DNA of 64,000 nucleotides from Silene conica (GCA_029255685.2 CM055314.2:8202399-8266398), one strand, 5' to 3'. Positions 1 through 10,760 are shown, counted from the first letter of the stretch. Notes: generated by a model from the sequence alone, not told the origin. Numbers and translations: made by a program.

Positions 1-1
1 G

Positions 2-607
2 ATTACTCCTAGTGTTTGGCCCTATAACACTCTGATAAATGGATTGTGTAAATCTAATTGGATCCTAATGGCACGTCATTTGTTCAACGACATGCAAACG
101 TATGGGATAACGCCAAATGTTCACACTTATGATTCCTTATTATACGGGCTATGTAAAAATGCACAGCATGCTGAAGCGAAAGAATTGCTCAAAGAAATGG
201 TGTCTAATGGAGTTGCTCCTGATATTGTCATCTACAATATCCTAATTGACAGTTTATGTGAAGCTGGTCAGGTTAACGATGCTGAAATCCTTGTCTCTGA
301 TCTCCTATCAAAGGGTATTCTACCCAATTGTATAACTTATAAGGCAATGATTAAGGGGTATTGCAAAAGAGGTCTTATGAATACAGCTATTGATCTCCTT
401 AACAAAACGAAGCAAGTTGGATGCCATATTGATGATGTCACCTATAATACACTTATCCGAGGATTCATTATCAACAACGATATGCCGAATGCATTACGAT
501 ATCATGATATAATGGTTGGCATGGGATTTAAAGCTGATGCTAGTACTAAGTCGCTGTTTGTTAGCCGTTTATCTCATTATAACCCTAAGTTCCTGCGAAA
601 GTTTTAG
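2..607 (+). CDS. PPR protein, P-type, 3' end of gene (partial)
   Basis: The frame is open from the first bases of the window to a TAG at 605-607, giving 201 residues of a longer protein whose start lies upstream. Five successive 35-residue units are visible, each with the PPR pattern (xYNxLIxGLCK, then AxxLLxEM, then GxxP). The first begins near residue 2 and the last ends near residue 177. A short basic tail follows (ends FLRKF). P-type PPR proteins are helical-repeat RNA-binding proteins, usually in mitochondria or chloroplasts, that act on organelle transcripts. The targeting peptide lies outside the window and no E or DYW domain follows the repeats. An upstream ATG is required, because the first Met-like codon inside the window (TTG at 44) sits inside a repeat. 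I see no lesion. The RNA target cannot be predicted from this part. Confidence 0.9.
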   Translation: MTPSVWPYNTLINGLCKSNWILMARHLFNDMQTYGITPNVHTYDSLLYGLCKNAQHAEAKELLKEMVSNGVAPDIVIYNILIDSLCEAGQVNDAEILVSDLLSKGILPNCITYKAMIKGYCKRGLMNTAIDLLNKTKQVGCHIDDVTYNTLIRGFIINNDMPNALRYHDIMVGMGFKADASTKSLFVSRLSHYNPKFLRKF

Positions 608-1423
608 ACTCTTGTCACGATGATGGCTACTTCTTGGTTAATTTGGTGCTAGGCGATTGAAGAACTGTCTTTCATGTAAACCTTCTGAAATTGGTTTGTG
701 CATCTTTCGGGTGCTGTGTTTTTTAAGCCTGAGTTTGAGAATGTGAGTTTTCAGATCAGAATGTTGCCTTTTGGGTTGAGTTCTTTTATCATTTATGTGC
801 ATCTATGTCAGAGGATTCATCGTCAACGAGTAGTACCATGCGTTATAGGATCTTGCTATAATGTCTTTTTTTCTTGAATCCTTGATTGGTTATCAGTGGA
901 GTCGCTGTTGTTTTCTGGGCATCCACATGGTGCTGATTATCACTTGTTTTATTTGATGTTAGAATATGAAAGAACTGTCATCTAAGTAAACTTTCTGAAA
1001 TGGAGATCATAATTTACTTGTTTACTATTTGTATCATCTACATCAAATTGCATCTTTAACTCCGCCTTTATCGTTGTACTCATCTTTCAATCAGTCCTTT
1101 GAAACTTTTTTGTTCTCTAAGAAACACCAAAGATGTTATTTTCTCTACAGCTTCCCTGCTTCCCTTTTCAGAAGTAAAGAAACAATTAATCTTTATTGCA
1201 GTCGAGAGAAAGGGTTTAATTTGTTCAGGCAGAAGGGGAACTCCGGTGTCTTATATTGACCTTTTTTAAATTGAATGAATGTTAATTGATGCTTTCTTGG
1301 TAGTGTCGTTTATAATTTATCTGATGATTCATTGTTATTGGGTATCTTAAGAATACAATATGTTAGCATGATATAATGATTATTTTGACAGCTCCTAAAC
1401 CAAATGAATATTAATGGATGCTT
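608..1423. other. Downstream flank of the PPR gene, no gene seen
   Basis: This stretch probably starts with the PPR 3' untranslated region. A diverged direct repeat (ACTGTC...AAACCTTCTGAAAT versus ACTGTC...AAACTTTCTGAAAT) occurs near 660-700 and 970-1005. A short plus-strand open frame at 1029-1259 shows no motif I recognise, and I do not call it a gene. Confidence 0.4.
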
Positions 1424-2031
1424 TTGATCATGTGGCAAATGGTTGGAGCATGACACACCCACACTAACCACAGAAATAATGCATTCCACTCTTTGTTGAA
1501 GCTCATCTTTATTTGCACTTGTGTCATCGACTTCTTCAGTAAAATAGTCTTTTTCAAGTAATGGATCCACAATTTGGAAGACTTGTTCAGGTAATGTAAT
1601 GAACTAATGATGCTTCTTCATACATATGAAGGTTGTAGTCTTCCTTGAACATGTTGTCTGTTGGACTCTTCTCTGTCATGAGCTATAAATGTCACCATCT
1701 TTAGACGCTTTGCTTCCAAGGTCATACTCTAACATGTCGTGGTTGAGTAAGAAACCTTGCTAATCAAAAATCCCCAACATAGGCGACCATATCCTCATCT
1801 AGCAATATGTTGCTTGGTTTCAAGTCGCAGTGCAATATGTTGCTTGGTTTCAAGTCTCATCTTTCCATCCACTCCATCCCACCATCTATCTAAACTTCCG
1901 TTGGACATGAACTCATAAACTAGAGCTTTAAAATCATTTATCTGAAAATCAATATTGGAGCAAGCTGTTATGATGCCTACCAGATTCCGATGACGGATAT
2001 TCCTCAATGTTTTGCACTCTGACATGAAGTA
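1424..2031 (-). pseudogene. LRR receptor-like kinase fragment (EFR/Xa21-like), broken
   Basis: Reading leftwards on the minus strand, three blocks of one kinase domain appear in the right order. First is an N-lobe block ([14 protein letters not shown], then [15 protein letters not shown]). Second, in another frame at about 1750-1815, is the catalytic-loop region ([15 protein letters not shown] followed by VGDF). Third is the C-lobe tail (VECIISVVSVGVSC near 1424-1570). These match the plant LRR-RLK subgroup with a non-RD kinase (HCD instead of HRD), known for pattern recognition. The gene is dead. The catalytic loop is out of frame with the N-lobe because of a short local duplication (AACCAAGCAACATATTGC occurs twice near 1800-1850). 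A stop replaces the Gly of the DFG-equivalent motif. The leucine-rich repeats, membrane segment and ATP-binding loop are absent. The end points are approximate. Confidence 0.75.
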
Positions 2032-2540
2032 ATGACACGCAAAACGAGGTTGAAATAGGATCAAAACGAAGGAAAAAAACAAGGAAAATAATGACTAAAT
2101 TGGGACTCATCATGTCCCCAAGTCAAACACTTGACAATCGGAAATGGGTAGGACACTCGAACATTTCATTTTTGACCAATAACATGAATTTATTTTCATA
2201 AAATAGCCGAATACGGCACTTGGACATGCAAGCATGTTGGATACTTCCAACCACAACTATTCGTTTAATCGCCTACATTTTCAAGCAAAAAGAAATGATG
2301 TATAAATGCCGTATTAGGAATCCTTAAGAAATCGTACTCTTTCATATCCACCAATTGAACAGTCAATCTCCATAACCTAGTAACAAAAAGGGGTTGACAA
2401 TATAAAAAATTAGCCAAATACTACATTTTAATTTTTATAAGGCATTATAGGGAATCAAAATCCAAGAAAAATAAAGGCTCGTGCCAAACCGTAAAGAAAG
2501 GATACCATACTTAAGTAAGTTAAGAGGCTCCCAGTAAAAC
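2032..2540. other. AT-rich spacer between gene fragments
   Basis: No reading frame or structure I can support was found here. It could be intron or untranslated sequence belonging to the neighbouring fragments. Confidence 0.3.
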
Positions 2541-3082
2541 TTAGAAGGTCGTGACTCGTGTGTCTATGCGTCTCTCCTTACAAAATGCTACCAGCTCTTT
2601 CATAAACTCCACTTGTTCTTCTTTAGTCCCTGCCTCCTCATCGTCATCAATACTCTGTAAGGACAAAACATTACTTCCCCAAACCATTAACATCTAAATT
2701 ACACAATGTTCAAGATAAATACACCTTATTACGAGAAAAGGGGATCAAATGAGCACCTTTAACCTTTTTTTACCATCATTAAAACGTACACTAGTTGGAT
2801 CCTGAAGCAACCTAGCTAATAATCTCTCTGAGATGCATGCGAGCATGAGTAGCTTCAACAGAACTCCCACCATTTTGAATCTTGCTCTGAAACAACTGCC
2901 TGTGGTTCTTCGTCAACCACCTTCATACCAGGGTGCCCATCGCCATTCCCATTTCCATTTTCCTCCACATTAGGACTTCCATGATTGAATTCATCGACCG
3001 GAGACGGCAGGTCACTTTCATCAAGCTCGACTTCTTCGTCCCGATCATCACCCATTCCCATTTCAGTGTCATCATTTCCCAT
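2541..3082 (-). pseudogene. ARID-domain-like gene fragment (acidic region plus start of ARID)
   Basis: An acidic, Asp/Glu/Gly/Asn-rich reading frame starts with ATG at 3082 and stops at 2855. A second block near 2541-2650 reads DDEEAGTKEEQVEFMKEL. That resembles the start of the ARID/BRIGHT DNA-binding domain of plant ARID proteins, where EEQxAFMKELxxFxxER precedes the DNA-binding core. The sequence loses similarity after about ten more residues and ends at TAA (2541-2543), so the core that contacts DNA is missing. Between the blocks the frame changes near 2880. I read this as a truncated copy. An alternative is a chance acidic open frame next to an unrelated exon. The assignment rests on one short block recognised from memory. 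Confidence 0.42.
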
Positions 3083-5062
3083 TCTTTAATAACTAATTGT
3101 AATAATAGTAATAATACGAGTGAGACGAACTCTCCTATAAAACCATCCTATATTATTCTCAGTGCAGTACTTTTGACTCAAGTATAGTAATGCAACAACA
3201 GCTAATACTCTTTGAATCTTCTGTGTGATATGTTTTTACTCTTTGAGTCTTTATTCAGACATGAGAAGTATAAGCAATGTGAATTGTGAAGTATCTTCAT
3301 TCTTTGCTTAATGAATACTATTCCGCAACATCTTGTTTTAATGTTTACCGTGTACATGTTTGGTTCTTAATTTTGTATACTCATTCTTAATTTTGTTTAC
3401 GTAATTAGAACTCTTGTTTTAATGTTTACCGTGTACATGTTTGGTTCACATTAATTTCAGTAATTCCCATTCTCACACTCATCTACCGTTATGAACTAGA
3501 AATACCCGCGATAAGAGAATAACATGCTGAAGTCGTTTTAAGCTCCCAACTTGAATTGGGATACGAAACCTTCCTGTAGAACAGTAAATTAATTTACGGG
3601 ATCAGATTTTACAGCCTACAGGTATTCGGAAAAGTAAAACCTTTCAGGGAACATTTACTGCTACAGGTTGTAACCCGAAGATAATGCAATGTACATACGT
3701 TAGGACACATAACTGCACGAACACCCTTCAAGACTTTCTTAATAGCTGCCAGTCATTTGCATCTCTGGAAAATGACTGCACTGCACTGCACATATTTGAA
3801 CCACTGGACACCAATCATGTTAAAATCTCGTACGCAATTTTGGACAAATACACCAATCAGAAGGGCGAGAGTCTTAAATAATTAGAAGGCTAAACAAATA
3901 AGCTAAATAAGCTAAATACTTTGGCTCGTTTGACAATTAGGGACAGAATCACCATCTAAATAAGCTAAACTCAGAAGATTCAGACTTCATCCATTGTAAC
4001 AAAACATAGGATTTAAAGATACGGGAAGCTACTGTTATTAGTTATATCGATAGATGTAAATTCATCCATGGTAAACATCGGATTGAGATAATAAACAGGA
4101 TACCAATATTAGTATCATCAGTTATGGTCACGGACTCATGGTCGTCAGTCGTCACCATGAATTATGGAATAATGGTAATGATCGGATTCTCTCTATAAAC
4201 GTAACTGAACTTGGATCTCTTCTTGATCAAAGGGGATAAGATTCAAACCCTCAAGAACAACAGCAACACAGTCAAAATCAAGTCCTTGTATGATCAGCAT
4301 TCACTGTCGAGCAGATCATACCAGCCTACCAGGCCCATGTCTGTGTCTCCATCAGTTACCAAAGCAGCTTCCCTAGCGTCTTCTACATCTGTTTTCAAGT
4401 TCATAAGGTAGAACATAAATGTGTTGGAACAGAAACATGGGACATTCCCAATAGAAGATCATCTAACAACCACTTCTCTGTCGAAAATTTGATAGTATAC
4501 AACTATACATAATTCACCCATCACAAAGATGCATACTATAGAGATACTTCTAACAACCTACTTTTGTATTTGTTGATTTATCATTTTGTTACTACAGGAA
4601 AGTTGCCCCCTTTTTTATGGGAACTTACCCATCACAAAGATGCATACTATGGAGATACTTCTAACAACCTATACATTTTGGAAAATACCAAATCGGATCA
4701 TCCCAAATTGTCAGGCTTGCTAATTCCATAACAAAAAACCACCATCAAATAACAAGTCTTATTTGTGTGTTAACAAGACTCTGCGGTCCTGGGAATAGGG
4801 GTATTCAACACAATCCTAAAATTCTCATATAATCTTTCTTTATACGCTAAAAGATATTCCCTCGAAAACATTTTCAGTATTTTTTTCTCCTTTTTTACCC
4901 ACACGCAAAATGCCCAGCAATTATCTTGTCAGGTTTTTTAGTTTTTATGTAGTGTTCTCATTTTACAGAACCTAAAATCACTGGTGTGCATGATTATAAA
5001 CTTTGTAGAATCTCCAATTCAAATCTCCGAGAGGACTGACCTTTAAAAATTCAGGAAGGAAA
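3083..5062. other. Spacer with short direct repeats and one doubtful minus-strand exon
   Basis: No convincing gene was found. A direct repeat of about 33 bp (CTTGTTTTAATGTTTACCGT...) occurs near 3332 and 3414. A direct repeat of about 50 bp (CCCATCACAAAGATGCATAC...) occurs near 4512 and 4628. On the minus strand, 4300-4410 is open and reads LKTDVEDAREAALVTDGDTD. This could be an exon of the neighbouring ARID-like or WD40-like fragment, but I cannot place it. Confidence 0.35.
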
Positions 5063-6073
5063 CTATCTCTGAGCACACTCAAAAGGATGCATAGCTCCTT
5101 CCGCAAAATCATGGATCTGGAATCTCTCTAGTAGCTCAAATGGCCTATACAGAATATGTAAAAATAGACCATGCCAATACTTGATGAAAACATGACATAA
5201 GTATAATATAAGAAAACACAAGTATTGAAGACTGACATTTTTCATGAAAATCTCCTATGAAGAATCAAATCAATTGTTTTAAAATGTATTTCTTACAGAA
5301 TACCTTCAGGTGTCCGGCATAATCTTTGTTGATTGCCTTCCATAGCTTCCAAGAAGTTATCTGTATCTGGACCTGCAGAACCACCCGCCACCATTGACGG
5401 ATCTGGAGCAGCAGTTGGAGTCCATATCTAGAATCATTCGTAAAAAAAAAATCATAAACAATTGCACTATCTCCAACAAAATCAAGATCAAGGCGGCTAT
5501 CAAGTAAAGTATTGAAACTTCGATATGAAATTCCATATCCGAACAGAAGGAATGACAATTTATTCTATGCCAGCTGTCATTAACACATATTTATCCGAAC
5601 AGAAATATGTATGCACAATCACCTAACGATAGATTACTATCAGAGCATATTTACCTTGATAGTGCTATCTATTCCACTAGTAGCCACAACAGAGTCAAAT
5701 GGATGGCACTGGATACAATGACCACTGAAAACAAACGGGAATAGACATCTTACAGACATATGTTACAGACTTAAGTTTTTTTTTGTTAACAGCCCTAGAT
5801 ACAATGACCACTGAAAACAACGGGAATAGAAAACCAAACGTGTAAGTAAGTAAATCAGATAGACATCTTACAGACTTAAGTTTTTTGTTGTTACTTTGTG
5901 ATGGTGTCACCAATTCAATACAAGTATAATAAACAAATAAGAATAAGTTGAGCAGAAAAGGTTTTTGAAAGCTTTACCAGCTTCATCACCAATTAGCATC
6001 TTTATCAATCTACCCGTTTTCTTTTCCCAAATGAACCATCTACCATCATCACTTCAAGTAGCCACATAGTTAC
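5063..6073 (-). pseudogene. ASG2/WDTC1-like WD40 protein, 3' exons, broken
   Basis: Four exon-like blocks run leftwards. The first, 6073-5978, reads GRWFIWEKKTGRLIKML and is flanked by a TTGTAG acceptor and a GT donor. The second, about 5720-5655, reads IQCHPFDSVVATSGID. The third, 5427-5304, reads IWTPTAAPDPSMVAGG. The last, 5144-5063, reads PFELLERFQIHDFAEG and ends with TAG. They match the order at the C-terminal WD40 end of plant ASG2 (a WD40 plus TPR protein, substrate-receptor type for CUL4-DDB1 ubiquitin ligase). The copy is non-functional. A TGA replaces the Gly before SDDGRW in the first block, block 2 is one base out of phase, and the junction to the last block is also out of phase. 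The upstream WD40 repeats and the TPR region are missing. Confidence 0.72.
5505..5593. repeat. Direct repeat copy 1 (about 90 bp)
   Basis: This segment (TAAAGTATTGAAACTTCGATATGAAATTCC and onwards to CACATATTTAT) is repeated at 6098-6189 with a few substitutions. Both copies lie in intron-like parts of the WD40 fragment, so the locus went through a local duplication. Confidence 0.8.
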
Positions 6074-6097
6074 CTACAATTCAGAACCAACAAAATC

Positions 6098-6189
6098 AAG
6101 TAAAGTATTGGAACTTTGATATGAAATTCCACATCCGAACAGAAGGAATGACAATTTATTCTATGCCAACTGTCATTAACACATATTTA
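6098..6189. repeat. Direct repeat copy 2 (about 90 bp)
   Basis: This is the second copy of the segment at 5505-5593. It ends where sequence of the large LTR family begins, so the LTR fragment marks the edge of the gene-fragment cluster. Confidence 0.8.
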
Positions 6190-7678
6190 TGGTTAAGACA
6201 TAGTCTCATAGAATTTAATCAAGGTCGACACTATCCGCTAACGAGACACTCGCTCGTTGCTTACTCTTTACTCTTTTCCACATGTCCTTAGGGACACTTG
6301 GCTAAGTATGAGAACTTTGCCTTGCTGCCCAAGGTCAACCTCCTCCTTCCTTCTTCTTCAATCCTCTACTTATTTTTCAGCCATGCACACTAAACACAAA
6401 AGAATAAGAAACACCATTGTTGCTTGTGCACCTCCACCGTAAAACGATCGTAAAATCTTCGTTTCTTATCGGGTTTCGACGATTTTCGCGCCTATCTCAT
6501 CCTCTCCTCGCCCTCCATCATTCTAGTTCGGTTGTCCAAATCGGAGTGGTTTTGAGTTAAAATCATGCTTATTGAACAACTATAAGGTGACGGTTATGTC
6601 ATCCTAAAATTGTGTTGGCGACGCTTATGTTGCCTTGCATGTGAATAGATAGCGGTGGTACGATTTGTGTATTACTGTAATGAACTAACGCCACCCATGC
6701 AATGGGAATTTATCTATGTTCGGGATTGGTCGGAGGCAGTGGTTATACGCTCCGGTCCCCGTGTGTCGTTCGGTGTAAGGCATTACATCGAGAGGTATGG
6801 CCAGGTCTTAGGCATATATGTAGTGGTTATACGCTATACATAGTATTCGGAGGCAGTGGTTATACGCTCCGTAGCTGGAGGCAGTGGTTATACGCTCCAG
6901 TAGCCAGAGGCAGTGGTTATACGCTCTGGTACGTCAGAGGCAGTGGTTATACGCTCTGACGGCGTTCATTCTATTCATGTGTTCGGAGGCAGTGGTTATA
7001 CGCTCCGTAACTGGAGGCAGTGGTTATACGCTCCAGTAGCCAGAGGCAGTGGTTATACGCTCTGGTATGTCAGAGGCAGTGGTTATACGCTCTGCCGATG
7101 TGTATTCTTTGCTTATGTTTACTTGATTTTGATATTATGTCATATGTTGGCTTTAATTCTGTTACACATGTTAATTCATGCTGTTTTTACATGTTTTGAC
7201 TTATCGCCTACGCATTGATCATGATGTTCATGTTAGGTAATATATATGTTATTGTTTCTGAAGTTATATACATGTTCATATGTATAAGATGTTTGGTATT
7301 ACCGTTTACATGTTTTCTGACGTAAGTGGATGGGAGAACCCTGAGTTACTCCCCACTGACTGTGGCGTACACGTTTCATGTATGTAGGTTGGTGTTGTTT
7401 GGGGAAGACGTGTGGCTAGCGAGCATTGTTGATAATTCGACAATTACCCTTACGCTTAGTTTAGATTTAATTCATGTTGTTTTCGTGGGATAACTTATCC
7501 CTCGTCTATTTAAGTTATTTTGTATAATCTATACTTTCTCATTAGTTTTTAGTTTTCCGCATGTTGTTTTGATATTCCGCGAAAAGGTTTTAATAAGTAT
7601 GTCGAAAAGTTTTTAAAAGTATCATATTTTCGCTGCGTATTACTTGTTTATATTTATGCTATATCGCGGGGTGTCACA
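6190..7678 (-). mobile_element. Fragment of a large LTR family (TGTGACACCCC terminus), minus orientation
   Basis: The right end reads GGGGTGTCACA on the plus strand, so the element starts TGTGACACCCCGCGATA on the minus strand. That is the kind of end seen on long LTRs of plant chromoviruses (Tekay/Del-like). About 1.2 kb (roughly 6560-7678) is clearly related to 38600-39732, including the phrase GATAGCGGTGGTACGATTTG, the hairpin arrays, and the block ACTCCCCACTGACTGTGGCG (7349). The left boundary near 6190 is set only by the end of the neighbouring duplication. No matching TG end or target duplication is visible there. No coding region is attached, so this is a truncated solo LTR or a remnant. 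Confidence 0.6.
6731..7096. repeat. Array of ten hairpin repeats with covarying stems
   Basis: Nine units share the 14-base loop GCAGTGGTTATACG. The loops are closed by inverted arms that change together: CGGAG/CTCCG (units at 6731, 6848, 6984), CTGGAG/CTCCAG (6875, 7011), CCAGAG/CTCTGG (6904, 7040) and CGTCAGAG/CTCTGACG (6932; partial at 7069). A tenth, looser unit lies at about 6818 (ATGTAG/CTATACAT, loop TGGTTATACG). Units 3-6 and 7-10 form a higher-order duplication of about 136 bp. The array lies inside the minus-oriented LTR fragment. Two plus-strand frames run open through it and would encode Gly-Ser-Gly-Tyr-Thr-Leu repeats, but I regard that as a by-product of the repeats. Confidence 0.93.
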
Positions 7679-8838
7679 CATGACAACATCATAAAATGGA
7701 TGTGAGATAGTCAAAACACTAGCTAAGTATCCGTCTTTCTTGAATCTTTTGATATATTTTTGTTATAATATGAATATTTGAGTTTTTGATTTTCTCCAAA
7801 GTTCATTTGGTAGTTGTTGTATGTACAAAACAATTTTTTTTTTCCTTTCCATGAGGTAGCAATAAGGAAAAAATATAGCGAAATATGGAATAGAGCTTGC
7901 AAATGAAAAATACTGTATGAAACATGCAAGAGTAGGCGAGTAGATGAGTTTGAAAGAGAAACAATTGTGCGAAGAAACGAGTCCAAACCAATCCAGTGTC
8001 CCTTTGATATTACGTAGCTCATTCCATAGTGTAGTATTCTCTTAAGGGTGACCTGCAAATTAGAGATATCAACAACTTTTATATTTTTTTCATTTTTAAA
8101 AAACCTCATTTCCCCTTTGATATTACAATATCGCCCGCTTTCACCTTATGGTGTCTACATTTTTGTCCCCGAGCTCAAAAAGCATCATTTCTCCTATCTC
8201 GCCAGGCATTACTTTTAATAAAAAAAAATGATGTCCATAACAAGCCCATGATTTTCACGGGGGACATAACTAGTTAGAGAATAATATCGTACATATTGAT
8301 ATTGATTAGATTAAATTCTCATTAATTATCTTTTTTTAGTATTATTAATGTTGTAAGCTTAATGTATATGTTTTTATTTATATACATAATTTACGGAATA
8401 TGATATTAATTATTTTTAATTTATACACATAATTTATTCAACAAAAGTAATAATCAATCATATCTTATTTCAATATTTTCTAACTGGTATAATTACAAAG
8501 CTCGAACCAATGAATCGCTCCAAAAGTTCTAGATAACTTTTCAATAGTTTACAATTAAGTAGTAATATATTTACTTAAACCAATAAAATCGCTTGAAAAG
8601 TTCCTCTTTTAAGTATATATATACTATATTTAATGCCCGTGCGATGCACAGCCCAATTTGTACCATCGTACTTTATGATATTATGATTTCATAATATTTT
8701 AACTACTAATATAAATAAACTAAGAAGATTTTAAAAAATGAGTCACTTTTGTTATATAATTCTGAAGAGTTTCTTAGTTTCTTATTCACTAAAACAATTT
8801 ATATTATGCGGAAGCGTGAATACATCTAGGTTTAAACC
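7679..8838. other. AT-rich intergenic region
   Basis: No gene is seen. A short hairpin-like motif (GCCCGTGCGATGCAC) lies at about 8635-8650. Variants of it occur near 21812 and 29455. Confidence 0.4.
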
Positions 8839-8988
8839 TTAGCAATATATATACTCAATTAATTGATTTTGCTACAATAGTTATATGTTTTTGCTTAGAA
8901 GAAGAACTTTAACATAGCTCTAAGCATGTGAGACGTATCCTACTCTTACTCTATTTTTTGCAAAAATTCTATCCTATCAATAAGCAAA
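8839..8988. repeat. 150-bp direct repeat, copy 1
   Basis: The 150 bases from TTAGCAATATATATAC to TAAGCAAA recur at 9745-9894 with very few changes. The two copies flank the MITE-like element exactly, so the element sits at the junction of a tandem duplication. Confidence 0.9.
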
Positions 8989-9736
8989 GGGTGTTGCTAA
9001 ATCCCGCACAAGATTTTGCTTAATCCCACACACTTTGTCGTCTTATTCCGACTTTACCCCTCTCACTTTCCCACCCAATTAGAGAGAACAATTCAAGAGC
9101 AAAGAAATTTAAAAAAAACATATGTGCTTAGTAACCCCGCCACCCCTCGCCCCGCCACCAGCCGCTCACAAACCGAACGCACCACCAGCTGCTGCGATAA
9201 AACGACCCCCATCAGCCGTCATAAACTGATGCACCTTCAACAATCCAAAATCCAAAATCCAAAATCCCTAAATTTCAAACCCTAATTGCAAAAATCACGC
9301 TCTTTAAGATAAAAAAAACATCCATTCAAGCAATTAAAATACGAGTATTAATAAATTTGTTGATAGAATAACAAAATTACTTGTGAATGTGCGAATTAAA
9401 ATCCATAATTTGTTAAATTATTATCAATTTGGTTGGTGGTGAGAAGAAATCCCTAAATTTCAAACCCTAATTGTAAAAATCACTTTTTTGAAGATAAAAA
9501 ATATCAATTCAATCAATTAAAAGAAGTATATTAATAAATTTGTTGATAGAATAACAAAATTACTTGTGAATGTACGAATTAAAATTCATAATTTGTTAAA
9601 TTATCAAATTATTAGCAACTTGGTTGGTGGTGAAAAAGGAGAGAAGATAGATTTTTTAAATAAAGGGTAAATTCGGAATAAGGTGATAAAGTGTGCGGGA
9701 TTTAAGTAATATCATGTGTGGGATTTAGCAAATACG
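8989..9736. mobile_element. MITE-like element, 748 bp, imperfect terminal inverted repeats
   Basis: The left end (TTGCTAAATCCCGCACA, then CTTAATCCCACACACTTTGTC) is the imperfect inverse of the right end (GATAAAGTGTGCGGGATTTAAG, then TGTGTGGGATTTAGCAAA). The terminal inverted repeat is about 45-50 bp. The 8-base TAAGCAAA flanks both sides (8981-8988 and 9737-9744) and is a plausible target duplication, which would fit a hAT-like or Mutator-like mobilising transposase. The interior holds two tandem copies of a unit of about 186 bp starting CCCTAAATTTCAAACCC (near 9264 and 9450). There is no coding region. A short plus-strand open frame at 9016-9285 lies inside it and looks incidental. Confidence 0.7.
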
Positions 9737-9744
9737 TAAGCAAA

Positions 9745-9894
9745 TTAGCAATATATATACTCAATTAATTGATTTTGCTACAATAGTTATATGCTTTTGC
9801 TTAGAAGAAGAACTTTAACATAGCTCTAAGCCCGTGAGACGTATCCTACTCTTACTCTATTTTTTGCAAAAATTCTATCCTATCAATAAGCAAA
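9745..9894. repeat. 150-bp direct repeat, copy 2
   Basis: This is the second copy of 8839-8988. It begins immediately after the right target duplication of the MITE-like element. Confidence 0.9.
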
Positions 9895-10124
9895 TGTACG
9901 TCTTGGACTTAGTTGTTACTTCTCAAATTTTATCCAATTTTTTGTTTAAATTAAAGGCTGTTTTTTTGTTTAATTAAAATTATTTAGCATTATTTAATAA
10001 TTTTAGGTGTTTAGCGTGAAATCGCTCCGTCAATTAACATTCATTGAAATTATTCAGAAAAAACTTCTTTTAATAAAATAGATAGATGTCAGTTATAATC
10101 TTTCTCATAAAAGAACGGAGTTAC

Positions 10125-10760
10125 TGTTTAGGTCAAAATTTACCTAAGGTAGTTTCTATGAGGTTATAATGATTTCAAGCCAAGATTATAGTTGAATAGA
10201 CGAATTAAATGTGTTTGCTAAGTAAGAAGAAGAAGTGTAATGAAGAAGAGAATTGATCACGCAGAAATCCCTTGGGGAAAAACTGCGGGAGGGATGTTTC
10301 CTCCAAGTTTCTACTAGAATTATCCTTCAGAGAGTGATTGTGAGTACAAGTGTTTTGCTTTTTCTTAGTGTTGTATGTATGCTAGGTAAGATAACGAATG
10401 AATGTTCTATGCACAATGTTTACATATTTATACAAGTCTTAGAGCTATTGACCGTTGGATTAAGGTCTAATCCAACGGATCTTTCTTCTCTTCTTTGCCT
10501 ATTTCGGGTGCTTTCCTTCTACTCGCTTTTTCTGACGGAGGCTGGTTGTGTGGCCATTTCAGGCAATCTCGAGTTCCGCTTCCTTTGGACTTTTCTTCCT
10601 TCTCGTTCCTGCCGTCCTCTTCCTTCCTTTACAATCTTCTTTTTGTATTGACTTACTACCTCCTTTGCTTTATTGACTTTGGTATCCAATGCATGCTTTT
10701 CCTCCAATCAAATAGTGCCATGTGTTGACCTATAAAAATGGTGATTTTTAGGGTATAACA
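10125..10760 (-). repeat. 3' LTR of the Tat-like element (636 bp)
   Basis: It runs from TGTTTAGGTC to GGGTATAACA on the plus strand and has the same length as its partner at 19652-20287. It contains a TATA-like box on the minus strand (10432-10424) and a perfect 11-bp stem palindrome (10452-10478). Its open frame of 132 codons is repeated in the other LTR and has no recognisable content. Confidence 0.95.
10452..10478. promoter_or_regulatory. Perfect LTR palindrome next to the TATA box
   Basis: The arms are CCGTTGGATTA and TAATCCAACGG around the loop AGGTC. The same structure lies at 19979-20005 in the 5' LTR, about 20 bp upstream of the minus-strand TATA-like box at 19959-19951. The position suggests a cis-regulatory site, but that role is inferred. 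Confidence 0.55.

Noticed and set aside
1029-1259. 76-codon plus-strand ORF downstream of the PPR gene
   Set aside because: It has no motif, no neighbouring exon and no homology that I recognise.
4211-4411. Plus-strand ORF of 66 codons
   Set aside because: The opposite strand of the same segment looks at least as coding-like, and neither strand shows a family I can name.
6731-7096. CRISPR-like array of short repeats
   Set aside because: The spacers are not unique, the units are self-complementary and the sequence is plant nuclear DNA inside an LTR fragment.
6702-7218. Two plus-strand open frames encoding Gly-Ser-Gly-Tyr-Thr-Leu repeats
   Set aside because: They are open because the hairpin array lacks stops in two frames. 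There is no start context or other domain, and the array is better explained as structured LTR sequence.
9016-9285. 89-codon ORF
   Set aside because: It lies inside the MITE-like element, is low in complexity near its end and has no motif.
10253-10651. 132-codon plus-strand ORF, repeated at 19780-20178
   Set aside because: It lies in the LTRs of the Tat-like element, has no recognisable domain and is antisense to the LTR transcript.
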